Source of the DNA: Hymenobacter volaticus
Lineage (GTDB): Bacteria > Bacteroidota > Bacteroidia > Cytophagales > Hymenobacteraceae
Assembly: GCF_022921055.1 (NCBI RefSeq)
Contig: NZ_CP095062.1
Coordinates: forward strand, 186,001-250,000
DNA: 64,000 nucleotides
Direction of reading: 5' to 3'
In this document: positions 17,084-25,459 of the stretch, piece by piece
Layout of the letters: each line of letters opens with the position of its first letter
How positions within the stretch are numbered: the first letter of the stretch is position 1
Position numbers and translations under genes: made by a program
Notes under the pieces: generated by a model
The model's database searches: none
Told to the model about the DNA's origin: nothing
Seen by the model: the letters and a program-made list of their open reading frames with translations, nothing else

Positions 17084-19510
17084 ATGCCCCCATCCCTGGC
17101 TCCTACTGAACCTGTTTCGGCCACTATCCTTGCTGCTTTTGCGCCTGCCGACGAGCTAGTGCGCGACTTGCTTGCCGTTTCGCTTACCGGCATCATCTTC
17201 TACACGCCCGTGTATGGCCCCGATGGCAACATAGAGGATTTCTCTTTTGCTTACCTTAACACGGCCGCCCAACGCATGATGAACATGCCGGCGCAGCCCA
17301 CGCTAACGCACCGGCAGCAGTGGCCACACAGCCAGGAATACGGCACTTTCGCCTTCCACGTCGATGCATTTATGTCGGGGGAACCGCGGCATTTAGACGT
17401 CAACTACCAATCCGACGGCCATGACAACTACTACTGCTTGGCTGCCCGCCGCTCAGGTGATGGCCTGCTAGTCAGCTTCACCGACACGGCCGACCACCCC
17501 CGTAGCTCGGTGGAAATAGCTCTGCGCGAAAGCCAAGCTCGTACGCAGCAAGAACTACTGGAAGCAGCCGAACGGCGGGCGCAGGAACAAGAGCGTTTTT
17601 ATCAGGTTTTCGAACAAACTCCGGCTTGTATTGGGCTACTACGCGGCCCCGAGCACGCGTTTGAATACGTAAATCCCGCGTACCAGCAGCTATTTTCCAA
17701 TCGGCAACTCGTTGGGCGGCCGCTTGCAGAAGCCTTGCCCGAAGCTGTGAGCCACGGCTTTCTTGATCTGCTTAACGAGGTATACCAGACCGGCGAAACG
17801 TTTTACGGCAACGAATTGCCGCTCCGCTTGGAACAACCCGATGGCCAGCCGGGCAAGCAGATGTATTTCACCTTCACTTACCAAGCCTACCGCGAAAACG
17901 GCATCATTGCGGGCATTTCTATCTTTGCCTACAATGTAAGTGAACAGGTGCAGACGCGGCAGCAGGCCGTTTGGCAAGAGCAACTTCTGCACACTCTTTT
18001 TCTGGAAGCGCCCGCCGCCATCTGCATACTCGACGGACCCGATTTCATTTTCGAGCTTGTCAATCCGAGCTATCAAGCCCTGTTTCCGGAGCGGCAATTG
18101 CTAGGGCGGCCTTTACTAGAAGCCGTGCCGGAATTAGAGTACAACGCTGTTTATCAAACCTTTCACGAGGTATACAACTCGGGGCACACGCATGAAGAGA
18201 GAGGAATGCTTATTCCTATTGCTAGCCCAATCGATGGCAAGTTAGAAAACCGCTACTTCAACTACATTCAGCAGGCGCGCCGCAACGAGCAGGGGCTGGT
18301 AGACGGGGTGCTCGTATTCGCTTTTGAGGTTACCGAGCAAGTGCGCGCCCGGCAATCGGCCGAAGCCAGCACCCGTCAACTGCGCCTGCTCACCGACGCC
18401 CTTCCCGTGTTGATTGGCTATGTAGACCAAGATCATAAGTACCGTTTCGCCAACCGTGCTTATGGGGCTTGGTTTCAACAAGACCCAGCTGATTTGCTTG
18501 GCCAGCAGGTCCGCCAGGTGCTTGGAGAGCAAACTTATACCAACATTCAGCATCACTTGAGTCGGGCCCTGGCCGGGGAACGGGTGGATTTTGAAACCAC
18601 GATGCACTACAGTCCCGGCATTGTCAAGCACGTCCACACGATATATGTGCCTGATATGCAAGAAGGCAACGTTGTGGGGTGCTACAGCTTGGTGACCGAT
18701 GTAACTGAGCAAGTGCTGGCGCACGAGCGGGTGCAGCAGCTCAATCAGGAATTGGCAGCCATCAACGAGGAACTGCGAGCCACCAACGAAGAGCTGGGCG
18801 CCACCAATCAGCAACTGGTACACACCAATTCCGACCTCGACACCTTTGTTTACATGGCTTCGCACGACTTGCGCGCGCCCATCAGCAATATCGAAGGACT
18901 GGTGCAGGCGTTGCGCGAGGAAGTGCCTGCCAGCGTATTGCAAGCGCAAGACGTGGCGCACGTATTCGACTTGCTGCAGAACACCGTGCTGCGCTTTCAG
19001 CATACGATTGACCAACTTACGGATGTAGCCAAGTTGCAGCAGGTCCACTCAGAACCAGCAGAAGTAGTGGACTTGCCGGCACTAGTAGAAACCGTACGTT
19101 TGGATCTGCTCCCTACTATACAGGCAAATGAAGGCGAACTTATGCTGCACATACCCGTCTACCTGACTGTACGTTTCTCGCCAAAAAACCTGCGCAGCAT
19201 CCTCTACAACCTGCTCAGCAATGCCTTTAAGTACCACTCGCCTGACCGACCACCACGCATACAAGTGCACGGGCGCCGTGCCGATAATTCTATCGTGCTG
19301 GAAGTGCACGACAATGGTCTGGGCTTAAGTGAGCAGCAGCAGAGCAAGTTGTTTCAGCTCTACCAGCGTTTGCACTCGCACGTCGAAGGCTCAGGGGTGG
19401 GCCTCTACATGATCAAGCGCATCGTAAACAATGCCGGCGGCACCATCAGCGTGCAAAGTCAACCCGGTGTCGGCTCGATCTTCACCGTTACGCTCCCCAA
19501 CCTCCTTTAA
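17084..19510 (+). CDS. Multi-PAS sensor histidine kinase
   Basis: Cytoplasmic sensor kinase of about 808 residues with no membrane helix or signal peptide. Start chosen at ATG 17084 (MPPSLAPTEP); the reading frame extends 7 codons further to a TTG. A PAS-like region at about 20-145 is followed by a short coiled coil and three clear PAS domains (about 170-300, FYQVFEQTPACIGLL; 305-430, LFLEAPAAICIL; 435-550, LRLLTDALPVLIGYVD). A long coiled coil (AAINEELRATNEELGATNQQ) follows, then the kinase core with H-box MASHDLRAPISN and ATPase motifs NAFKYHSPD, EVHDNGLGL and GSGVGLYMIKRIV. The second and third PAS share wording, suggesting duplication. No response regulator is adjacent, so the partner is elsewhere. 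The stimulus is unknown. Confidence 0.93.
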   Translation: MPPSLAPTEPVSATILAAFAPADELVRDLLAVSLTGIIFYTPVYGPDGNIEDFSFAYLNTAAQRMMNMPAQPTLTHRQQWPHSQEYGTFAFHVDAFMSGEPRHLDVNYQSDGHDNYYCLAARRSGDGLLVSFTDTADHPRSSVEIALRESQARTQQELLEAAERRAQEQERFYQVFEQTPACIGLLRGPEHAFEYVNPAYQQLFSNRQLVGRPLAEALPEAVSHGFLDLLNEVYQTGETFYGNELPLRLEQPDGQPGKQMYFTFTYQAYRENGIIAGISIFAYNVSEQVQTRQQAVWQEQLLHTLFLEAPAAICILDGPDFIFELVNPSYQALFPERQLLGRPLLEAVPELEYNAVYQTFHEVYNSGHTHEERGMLIPIASPIDGKLENRYFNYIQQARRNEQGLVDGVLVFAFEVTEQVRARQSAEASTRQLRLLTDALPVLIGYVDQDHKYRFANRAYGAWFQQDPADLLGQQVRQVLGEQTYTNIQHHLSRALAGERVDFETTMHYSPGIVKHVHTIYVPDMQEGNVVGCYSLVTDVTEQVLAHERVQQLNQELAAINEELRATNEELGATNQQLVHTNSDLDTFVYMASHDLRAPISNIEGLVQALREEVPASVLQAQDVAHVFDLLQNTVLRFQHTIDQLTDVAKLQQVHSEPAEVVDLPALVETVRLDLLPTIQANEGELMLHIPVYLTVRFSPKNLRSILYNLLSNAFKYHSPDRPPRIQVHGRRADNSIVLEVHDNGLGLSEQQQSKLFQLYQRLHSHVEGSGVGLYMIKRIVNNAGGTISVQSQPGVGSIFTVTLPNLL

Positions 19511-19576
19511 GCAGGAAATACTTCGCTGTTTCAGTGAACCTAGTTTTCCTTGGAAAACCACTTGTCTAACATGAAA

Positions 19577-19601
19577 CCAGCCGCCTAGGGGAGGCGGCTG
19601 G
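19577..19601 (+). terminator. Terminator after the PAS kinase
   Basis: Perfect 10-bp inverted repeat (CCAGCCGCCT with AGGCGGCTGG) around a 5-nt loop, followed by CTTTC. It is 66 bp past the kinase stop and between convergent genes, so it may serve both strands. Confidence 0.7.
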
Positions 19602-19672
19602 CTTTCACTTACATACTACTTAACAAGGCAACGGGCTGAGCGAGCGTGAGGTCTGTGAAGCCTGGAACATCC

Positions 19673-21367
19673 CTACTTTAACTCCATCAACAGCACTCGC
19701 ACATCAGGGTTCGGGTTGCCATCGGTAGGCACGTACTTGCCCAGTACCTTTCCAATTTGCTGCAAATGCTTGGTATACTGCTCCACCCCATAGCCTTCCC
19801 TGAAATCGTGGCCTTGGTAGTACCAAGCAGGCTGTCCGCCATAATCGCCCTGGTTCATGTCCACGCCGCTATAAATCACCCAAACGCGTTTGGTATTGGG
19901 CACTGAGTACATATCGGCATCCACCTTGGCATAGTAATCGGGGTAGTTGCGTACGGTATAGCGGTAATCCGGATCTACTACCGCCTCGAACTTCAAGCCA
20001 TCAGTTGACTTATAGTACTTATATCCGGCGGCAGCATTCCAGTACACATAAACCCCGTCGCCGGGTTTGATATTGGTATCGACATAGTGCATAGCCTGCC
20101 GGTAATACGACATCTTGTAGCCGCTTAGCAGGTAAGGCGTCAGGGTATTAGCCACGGCGTTTTTGAGCAGTCCGAATAGCAGCAGCAGCGTAAGCACATG
20201 GCCCACATATTTCAGTGGAACCGTTTTGTTTCTCAGGTAATCACAGCCGCCAGCTAGCAAAAGGATGGTAAAGGGCGCCAGATAGACAATCATCCGCTCG
20301 TGGAACGGATATAGGCGCAGGGAAGACGCCACAACAGCAATCAGCAGAATAATGCCAACCGCCAGCAGAAAACGCTTGTTGATTTTAAAGAAATACAAAA
20401 CACCTAAGGCACTCAGTAGCACCGGCACAATCGTCATGCGCTGGATAAAGCGCTCCAAGTAAGTGTGTTCCGATAAGTCGTCTATCCAGGTTAAGCCGAG
20501 CGGGTAATGAAAAAAGACGGCCGCTTTCTTTAGTAGCCAACCAACGCTACTGACGGGTTGCAGGGGGAAATACCCATCAAACTTGTAGAAGAAAAACACC
20601 AGCCAGCCCGCATCCGACCCTTCCTTCGTGAACAGGAAGTAACTCAGCAAAAAGCTAAGCAGCCACATGCTAAAGGGAACTACCAATCGAAAGATCACCG
20701 GCCAATTTCCTTTCACCAGATTGGTGATGCCCACAGCCATTGCCATGCCGGCCAGCACGAATATGCTCGGATACGACAACCAAATGGCTACACTGCCCCC
20801 AATTCCCCACAGCAGCAAAGACCTCCACCGGGTTTGGTGCCGGTAGCGGACGTACATCCACAGCAGCACGATGGTAATAAACAAGTCGGGGCCGTATGGC
20901 TTTGCTTCAACGGAATGGTAGATAATGGGGGTTGCGCACGCCAATACCGCCAAGGCAACTAAGGTCCCGAAAGGCTTCAAGAAGTGCCGGGCGACCGGCA
21001 AAAAAAAGAATAAAGCCGCAATGCCCGTGAGCAAAGGATATAGGCGCAGCGCCAGCTCGTTTTTGCCAAACAGCACCACAAACAGATGCGTGATTAACAT
21101 AAACCCAACCGGTGCTTTCTGCATGTACGGCAACGGTTTGGAAAGCAACTCCTTGAAGTTGAAATCTACTAGCCCCGCCGACAGATAGATTTCATCGGTC
21201 CACAATGAGCGGTTGTAGAAGTAATGGAACAGCCGAAGAGAGATACCCAAAAAGAGGATACAGTAGGTAGCCAAAGCGTAGCGGCTAGTACGGTGTTGCT
21301 TCGGAAAAACAGCGACTTCAGGACGGAGCTGAGCTAGCATAGAAGGGCGTCGATAAGGTAGCAGCAT
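19673..21367 (-). CDS. GT39/PMT-type integral membrane glycosyltransferase
   Basis: Polytopic inner-membrane protein of 564 residues in the ArnT/PMT (GT-C) superfamily, which transfers sugars from polyprenyl-phosphate donors on the periplasmic side. About 10-12 hydrophobic segments are visible. The first loop carries SLWTDEIYLS, with the acidic residues expected of GT-C catalytic loops, and is followed by KAPVGFMLITHLF. A soluble C-terminal stretch (about 430-564; GDGVYVYWNAAAGYKYY, NTKRVWVIYSGVD) lies outside the membrane core. Acceptor and sugar are unknown; lipid, glycan or protein targets are all possible. A second start at residue 10 (21340) is also plausible. The gene is convergent with the PAS kinase and divergent from the peroxidase. 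Confidence 0.85.
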   Translation of the reverse strand: MLLPYRRPSMLAQLRPEVAVFPKQHRTSRYALATYCILFLGISLRLFHYFYNRSLWTDEIYLSAGLVDFNFKELLSKPLPYMQKAPVGFMLITHLFVVLFGKNELALRLYPLLTGIAALFFFLPVARHFLKPFGTLVALAVLACATPIIYHSVEAKPYGPDLFITIVLLWMYVRYRHQTRWRSLLLWGIGGSVAIWLSYPSIFVLAGMAMAVGITNLVKGNWPVIFRLVVPFSMWLLSFLLSYFLFTKEGSDAGWLVFFFYKFDGYFPLQPVSSVGWLLKKAAVFFHYPLGLTWIDDLSEHTYLERFIQRMTIVPVLLSALGVLYFFKINKRFLLAVGIILLIAVVASSLRLYPFHERMIVYLAPFTILLLAGGCDYLRNKTVPLKYVGHVLTLLLLFGLLKNAVANTLTPYLLSGYKMSYYRQAMHYVDTNIKPGDGVYVYWNAAAGYKYYKSTDGLKFEAVVDPDYRYTVRNYPDYYAKVDADMYSVPNTKRVWVIYSGVDMNQGDYGGQPAWYYQGHDFREGYGVEQYTKHLQQIGKVLGKYVPTDGNPNPDVRVLLMELK

Positions 21368-21701
21368 CTATAATTTTCTGTAATATATTTATAAAAAATT
21401 AAAGTATTCTAATCAAGTTTAAGATGATTACGGATTGCAATCTATTTGCACCCCAACAGTAGAAAAGCTATTTCGTTGACAAGCAAATGATTGACACACT
21501 ATTCATTGAACATCGATGCTTAGCGATTATTTCACCTGCTTATTGAAGGTAGCAGAAGTAAATATCCAGGACAAGTTGAAGACGTACAAGAGCTAAACTT
21601 CAGCTCTGCTAGCAGTCCTTAGGTGTTGGAACTCCAGTTACAGTAACTGTCCCAAACTTACTCTTAAGTATCTTTCCTTCGCGTTCTAACACCCTTACCT
21701 A
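21368..21701. other. Intergenic region between divergent genes
   Basis: About 330 bp, AT-rich beside the glycosyltransferase start. It must hold both promoters. TATCTTTC near 21669-21676 is an imperfect -7 match for the peroxidase gene. No gene or repeat is seen. Confidence 0.45.
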
Positions 21702-22295
21702 ATGGCTTCGTTGCGCCAAAAACTCTTGAAGTTGCTTTATCCACTCATTATGCGACTGACTAAATCTAGCAGTCGGGGCAAAGTGCTGGAAAACAAGCAG
21801 ACGAAGTCGGCTCTCTTTCCTTTCTACCAGTTGCAAAGTCAGCTTAACAGCGGCCACAGCTTGTCGTTCGAGACACTGAAGGGCAAGCAGGTGCTGCTCG
21901 TCAATACGGCGTCGAACTGCGGCTACACCAACCAATACGCAGAGCTACAGCAACTCTCGGAAAAGTTTGCCGACGAGTTGGTGGTGCTAGGCTTCCCCGC
22001 CAACGACTTTGCCGAGCAAGAGAAAGACGATGATAAAACCATCGAGCAGTTCTGTCAGGTAAACTTCGGCGTGTCGTTTCCCTTGATGAAGAAGAGTGTA
22101 GTTGTGAAACAAGAAACTCAGCACCCGGTATATCGGTGGCTTTCTGATGCTCAGCAAAACGGCTGGAACGCACAAGCCCCGGATTGGAACTTCTCGAAAT
22201 ACCTCGTCAGCGCGGACGGCCGCTTGACGCACTACTTCGGCCCCGCTGTTTCGCCTCTGAGTGAGGCAGTGACCAGCAAGATCAGTAGCCACTAA
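21702..22295 (+). CDS. Glutathione peroxidase family protein
   Basis: Thiol peroxidase of the glutathione peroxidase family, 197 residues, which reduces hydrogen or lipid peroxides. It carries the three family blocks in order: LLVNTASNCGYTNQYAEL with the peroxidatic Cys in place of selenocysteine, GFPANDFAEQE with the second catalytic region, and WNFSKYLVSADG with the catalytic Trp and Asn. The N-terminal 40 or so residues (MASLRQKLLKLLYPLIMRLT) are basic and hydrophobic, longer than in compact bacterial homologues, and may be a membrane anchor. In bacteria these Cys enzymes usually take electrons from thioredoxin. It stands alone as a single-gene unit. Confidence 0.95.
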   Translation: MASLRQKLLKLLYPLIMRLTKSSSRGKVLENKQTKSALFPFYQLQSQLNSGHSLSFETLKGKQVLLVNTASNCGYTNQYAELQQLSEKFADELVVLGFPANDFAEQEKDDDKTIEQFCQVNFGVSFPLMKKSVVVKQETQHPVYRWLSDAQQNGWNAQAPDWNFSKYLVSADGRLTHYFGPAVSPLSEAVTSKISSH

Positions 22296-23013
22296 CATCC
22301 TGATTAAGTAAGACGAGCTTATTGCTTAGCGAGTGTAGCTGATAGACAAAGATCTATTGACACCCTACGCGTGGTTACCACAACTGCTTGGACGCGGTAA
22401 CTGCAAGTCAACAGTGTTGCCCTTTAGAGAATAGCTGCCAGCTTCTACCTCCTGTTCAAGAGAAGCCATTGCTCTCGGCAAACGAACACGCGCCTACTAG
22501 CATCAAAGCTGGATGGTTGTGAGAATAGCTGTTTAGCAAGGCGTATATAATTATGTTCATACGCTCTAGCACTTTCCTTGTTAGCCTGCCAATTTGCTGG
22601 GCGCTAGCGAGCAGCTACAGCTAGCAGAAATTGCCTTTGCAAGCTGTTTTTGAAAGCATTAGCGAAACGGCTAACAAAAATCTTATTCTATTTATATAGT
22701 ATTCGCAATATCCATAATACAGTAGTCTACAGGAGAGTGCGGCTGACAGGGAAAAGTAGTTTGGGTGTAGTGAAAAGCTACTTTCTTTTTCCCATTCCTA
22801 AGTCCCCGCTGCAGATGAGGAAACAACTAGTGTTGGCTAGCCGCTACCAAGCGCTGCTGTTGGCTTGTGACGAAACACCCTTAATGGGCATAACCCGAGC
22901 GTGGCTATATGGCACGCACTCGCGCAACTCGGAGCACTTTTCTTGATTCAATTTGGCCTCTCCAAGGCCATCGTCTCACTCTGCTTTTCCAAGCTTCCAC
23001 CAACCCACCATTC
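22296..23013. other. 718-bp intergenic region upstream of the PL11 lyase
   Basis: No convincing gene; a 98-codon frame inside lacks coding character. It contains an imperfect stem at 22749-22793 (GGGAAAAGTAG pairing with CTAC and TTTTTCCC, with a bulge) that could be a leader structure for the lyase gene. The length is unusually large for this window and suggests a regulated promoter region. Confidence 0.4.
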
Positions 23014-25254
23014 ATGAAAAAAAACTTTTACTTGCCGACGTTAGGCCTTCATACCACTTCGCGTCAACGCCTTGTATCGGGCGCCGGCAAACTAGCTTCG
23101 TTCGGACTGCTTGCAGCTAGCCTATTCACCGCTGCAGGAGCCTTCGGGCAAGGCAACTCGCATTCCGCAACTACCCCCTCGGTGCGGCAGCTCGAAACCC
23201 TGGGCCGCGGCCTTGTGGCCGTCGACCAAGGCGACGGCAAAGTGTTTGTAAGCTGGCGTTTGCTGGCTACTGATGACCCCAAAGTGGGCTTCAACCTGTT
23301 TCGCAAACCAGTAAGCGGCGACGCGGTAAAGCTTAACGAGCAACCCATCACGTCGAGCACCAACTGGGTGGACGAAAAGCCGGACCTAACTCCGGGCACC
23401 ACCTATTTCGTGCGCACAGTGCGCAACGGTGGGCCCAACCAGGGCGATGATTCTTCGGCGCCGGAAACTGCTCCCGTCTGGGCGCAGCAGTACATGCGGC
23501 TGCCGCTGCAACAACCAGCAGGTGGCACCAACGCCAGCGGCGACTACACGTACAGCCCCGGCGACTGCTCAGTAGGCGACCTTGACGGCGACGGCCAGTA
23601 CGAAGTCATCGTGAAGTGGGACCCCTCTAACGCCAAAGACAACTCGCAGAGTGGCTTCACTGGCAACGTGTATCTGGATGCCTACAAGCTAGATGGCACG
23701 CAGCTATGGCGCATCGACCTCGGCAAAAATATCCGGGCCGGGGCGCACTACACGCAATTCATGGTGTATGACCTCGATGGCGACGGCAAAGCTGAGCTAG
23801 CCTGCAAAACCGCCGATGGCACCATAGATGGCACCGGCCAAGTGCTCGGCGACGGCAGCGCCGACTACCGCAACGCTAGTGGCTACATTCTAAACGGCCC
23901 CGAGTACCTTACCGTCTTCAACGGCCTCACGGGCGCCGCTTACCCTAGCACCACGTACTTGCCGCAGCGCCACCCGGTCAAAGGCGACAACCCCACAACC
24001 AACGAACTCAGAACCATTTGGGGCGACAACTACGGCAACCGCGTCGACCGATTCCTGGCCGCCGTGGCGTACCTCGACGGCGTGCATCCGAGCCTGGTGA
24101 TGTGCCGCGGCTATTACACTCGCACGGTACTTGTGGCCTGGGATTTCAAAAACGGCCAACTCACGCAGCGCTGGACTTTCGATAGCGACGACAACACGCC
24201 CGGCAATGCTGCCTACCGCGGCCAAGGCAACCACAACCTGACGGTAGCCGACATTGATGCCGATGGCAAAGACGAGATAGTCTACGGCTCGTGCGCCATC
24301 GACGAAAACGGCAAGGGCATCTACTCCACTGGCCGTGGCCACGGCGACGCCCTGCACGTGTCGGACATGGACCCTAGCCGGCCGGGCTTGGAGGTGTTTT
24401 CACCGCACGAAGATCAGAGTGCTTATGGCACTAGTCCTGCCGATTTCCGTGAGGCCAGCACCGGACAACTTATTTGGGGCCGACCAGGCGCTATGCAAGG
24501 CGACGTAGGACGGGGCCTGGCCGCTGATATTGATCCGCGCTTTCCCGGCTTCGAGGCATGGGCTTCGAGGGGAGGCTTGTACTCCGCCAAAGGCGACTTG
24601 ATAACCAACACCAAGCCCAGCATCAACTTCGCCGTGTGGTGGGATGGCGACTTGTCGCGCGAGCTGCTCGATGGCACCGTCATTGATAAGTGGGACTATG
24701 CAAACAACCGCTCTACCCGCCTGCTTACCGCCTACAATTTCGGCGCCGAGCGCAATAACGGTACCAAGGCCAACCCCGGTCTCTCCGCCGACCTCTTCGG
24801 CGACTGGCGCGAAGAAGTTATCTGGCGTGACATCAACAACAAGGACCTGTTGATTTTCACGACCACTATCCCAACTACGTACCGGCTCACCACGCTCATG
24901 CACGACCCGCAGTACCGCCTCAGCATTGCTTGGCAGAATGTGGCCTACAACCAGCCCCCGCATACGGGCTTCTACCTCGGCTCCGATATGGAGCTTGGCA
25001 CCAACATGCCGGGCAAGAGCGGTGAGGATGAGTTACGAGATGCTACCCTGTATCCGAACCCTTCTAACAGCAGCTTCCGCCTCAAGGCATCCGGCAACTT
25101 CCGCTACGTAGTGCTCGACCAATATGGCAAGCAGCTGGAGGCCGGCACTGGCAAAGACGAAGTTGTGCTAGGCGAGGCATTGCCCGCTGGTCATTACGTG
25201 GTGCGCATCACCACCAACAGCACGTCCAAAGCTATTCAGATTGTGAAGGAATAG
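23014..25254 (+). CDS. PL11 rhamnogalacturonan lyase with T9SS sorting domain
   Basis: Secreted lyase that cleaves the rhamnose-galacturonate backbone of rhamnogalacturonan I, about 746 residues. The start is ATG 23014, directly before a signal sequence (MKKNFYLPTLGL, then GLLAASLFTAAGAFGQ). An N-terminal beta-sandwich domain (LGRGLVAVDQGDGKVFVSWR) precedes the eight-bladed PL11 propeller. The propeller has its typical acidic, calcium-binding repeats (GDLDGDGQYEVIVKWDPSNA, YDLDGDGKAELACKTADGT, ADIDADGKDEIVYGS). The last 75 or so residues are a T9SS type A sorting domain (ATLYPNPSNSSFRL to AIQIVKE), so the enzyme should be exported across the outer membrane and anchored or released. It is the first enzyme of a pectin side-chain cluster but has its own terminator. 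Confidence 0.95.
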   Translation: MKKNFYLPTLGLHTTSRQRLVSGAGKLASFGLLAASLFTAAGAFGQGNSHSATTPSVRQLETLGRGLVAVDQGDGKVFVSWRLLATDDPKVGFNLFRKPVSGDAVKLNEQPITSSTNWVDEKPDLTPGTTYFVRTVRNGGPNQGDDSSAPETAPVWAQQYMRLPLQQPAGGTNASGDYTYSPGDCSVGDLDGDGQYEVIVKWDPSNAKDNSQSGFTGNVYLDAYKLDGTQLWRIDLGKNIRAGAHYTQFMVYDLDGDGKAELACKTADGTIDGTGQVLGDGSADYRNASGYILNGPEYLTVFNGLTGAAYPSTTYLPQRHPVKGDNPTTNELRTIWGDNYGNRVDRFLAAVAYLDGVHPSLVMCRGYYTRTVLVAWDFKNGQLTQRWTFDSDDNTPGNAAYRGQGNHNLTVADIDADGKDEIVYGSCAIDENGKGIYSTGRGHGDALHVSDMDPSRPGLEVFSPHEDQSAYGTSPADFREASTGQLIWGRPGAMQGDVGRGLAADIDPRFPGFEAWASRGGLYSAKGDLITNTKPSINFAVWWDGDLSRELLDGTVIDKWDYANNRSTRLLTAYNFGAERNNGTKANPGLSADLFGDWREEVIWRDINNKDLLIFTTTIPTTYRLTTLMHDPQYRLSIAWQNVAYNQPPHTGFYLGSDMELGTNMPGKSGEDELRDATLYPNPSNSSFRLKASGNFRYVVLDQYGKQLEAGTGKDEVVLGEALPAGHYVVRITTNSTSKAIQIVKE

Positions 25255-25286
25255 GCTGCTCGTTCGTGTGGCCGTTTCATGAACCT

Positions 25287-25316
25287 AAAAAAGGCAGTCA
25301 AAAGGCTGCCTTTTTT
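25287..25316 (+). terminator. Rho-independent terminator after the PL11 lyase
   Basis: Stem AAAAAAGGCAG with CTGCCTTTTTT (11 bp) and an 8-nt loop, ending in six T. It begins 33 bp past the lyase stop. A textbook terminator that separates the lyase from the following operon. Confidence 0.88.
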
Positions 25317-25459
25317 ACTATCTAGCTCACACACTACTCTTTTGCCTGCTTAGGCATTGCTTGGTGGCGCACTCGTTGGCATTCAAGGAAAAGGCCGCTG
25401 TAAGCCCACCGGTTTCTTGTCCCTTACTTTTTCCTAGCACTCTCTTCGGCCTACAGCAC

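Noticed and set aside
18242..19048. 268-codon minus-strand frame inside the PAS kinase
   Set aside because: Antisense to the PAS and kinase motifs of a confident gene.
22650..22946. 98-codon plus-strand frame upstream of the PL11 gene
   Set aside because: No domain or coding bias, and it overlaps the start region of the lyase frame. Treated as part of the upstream region.
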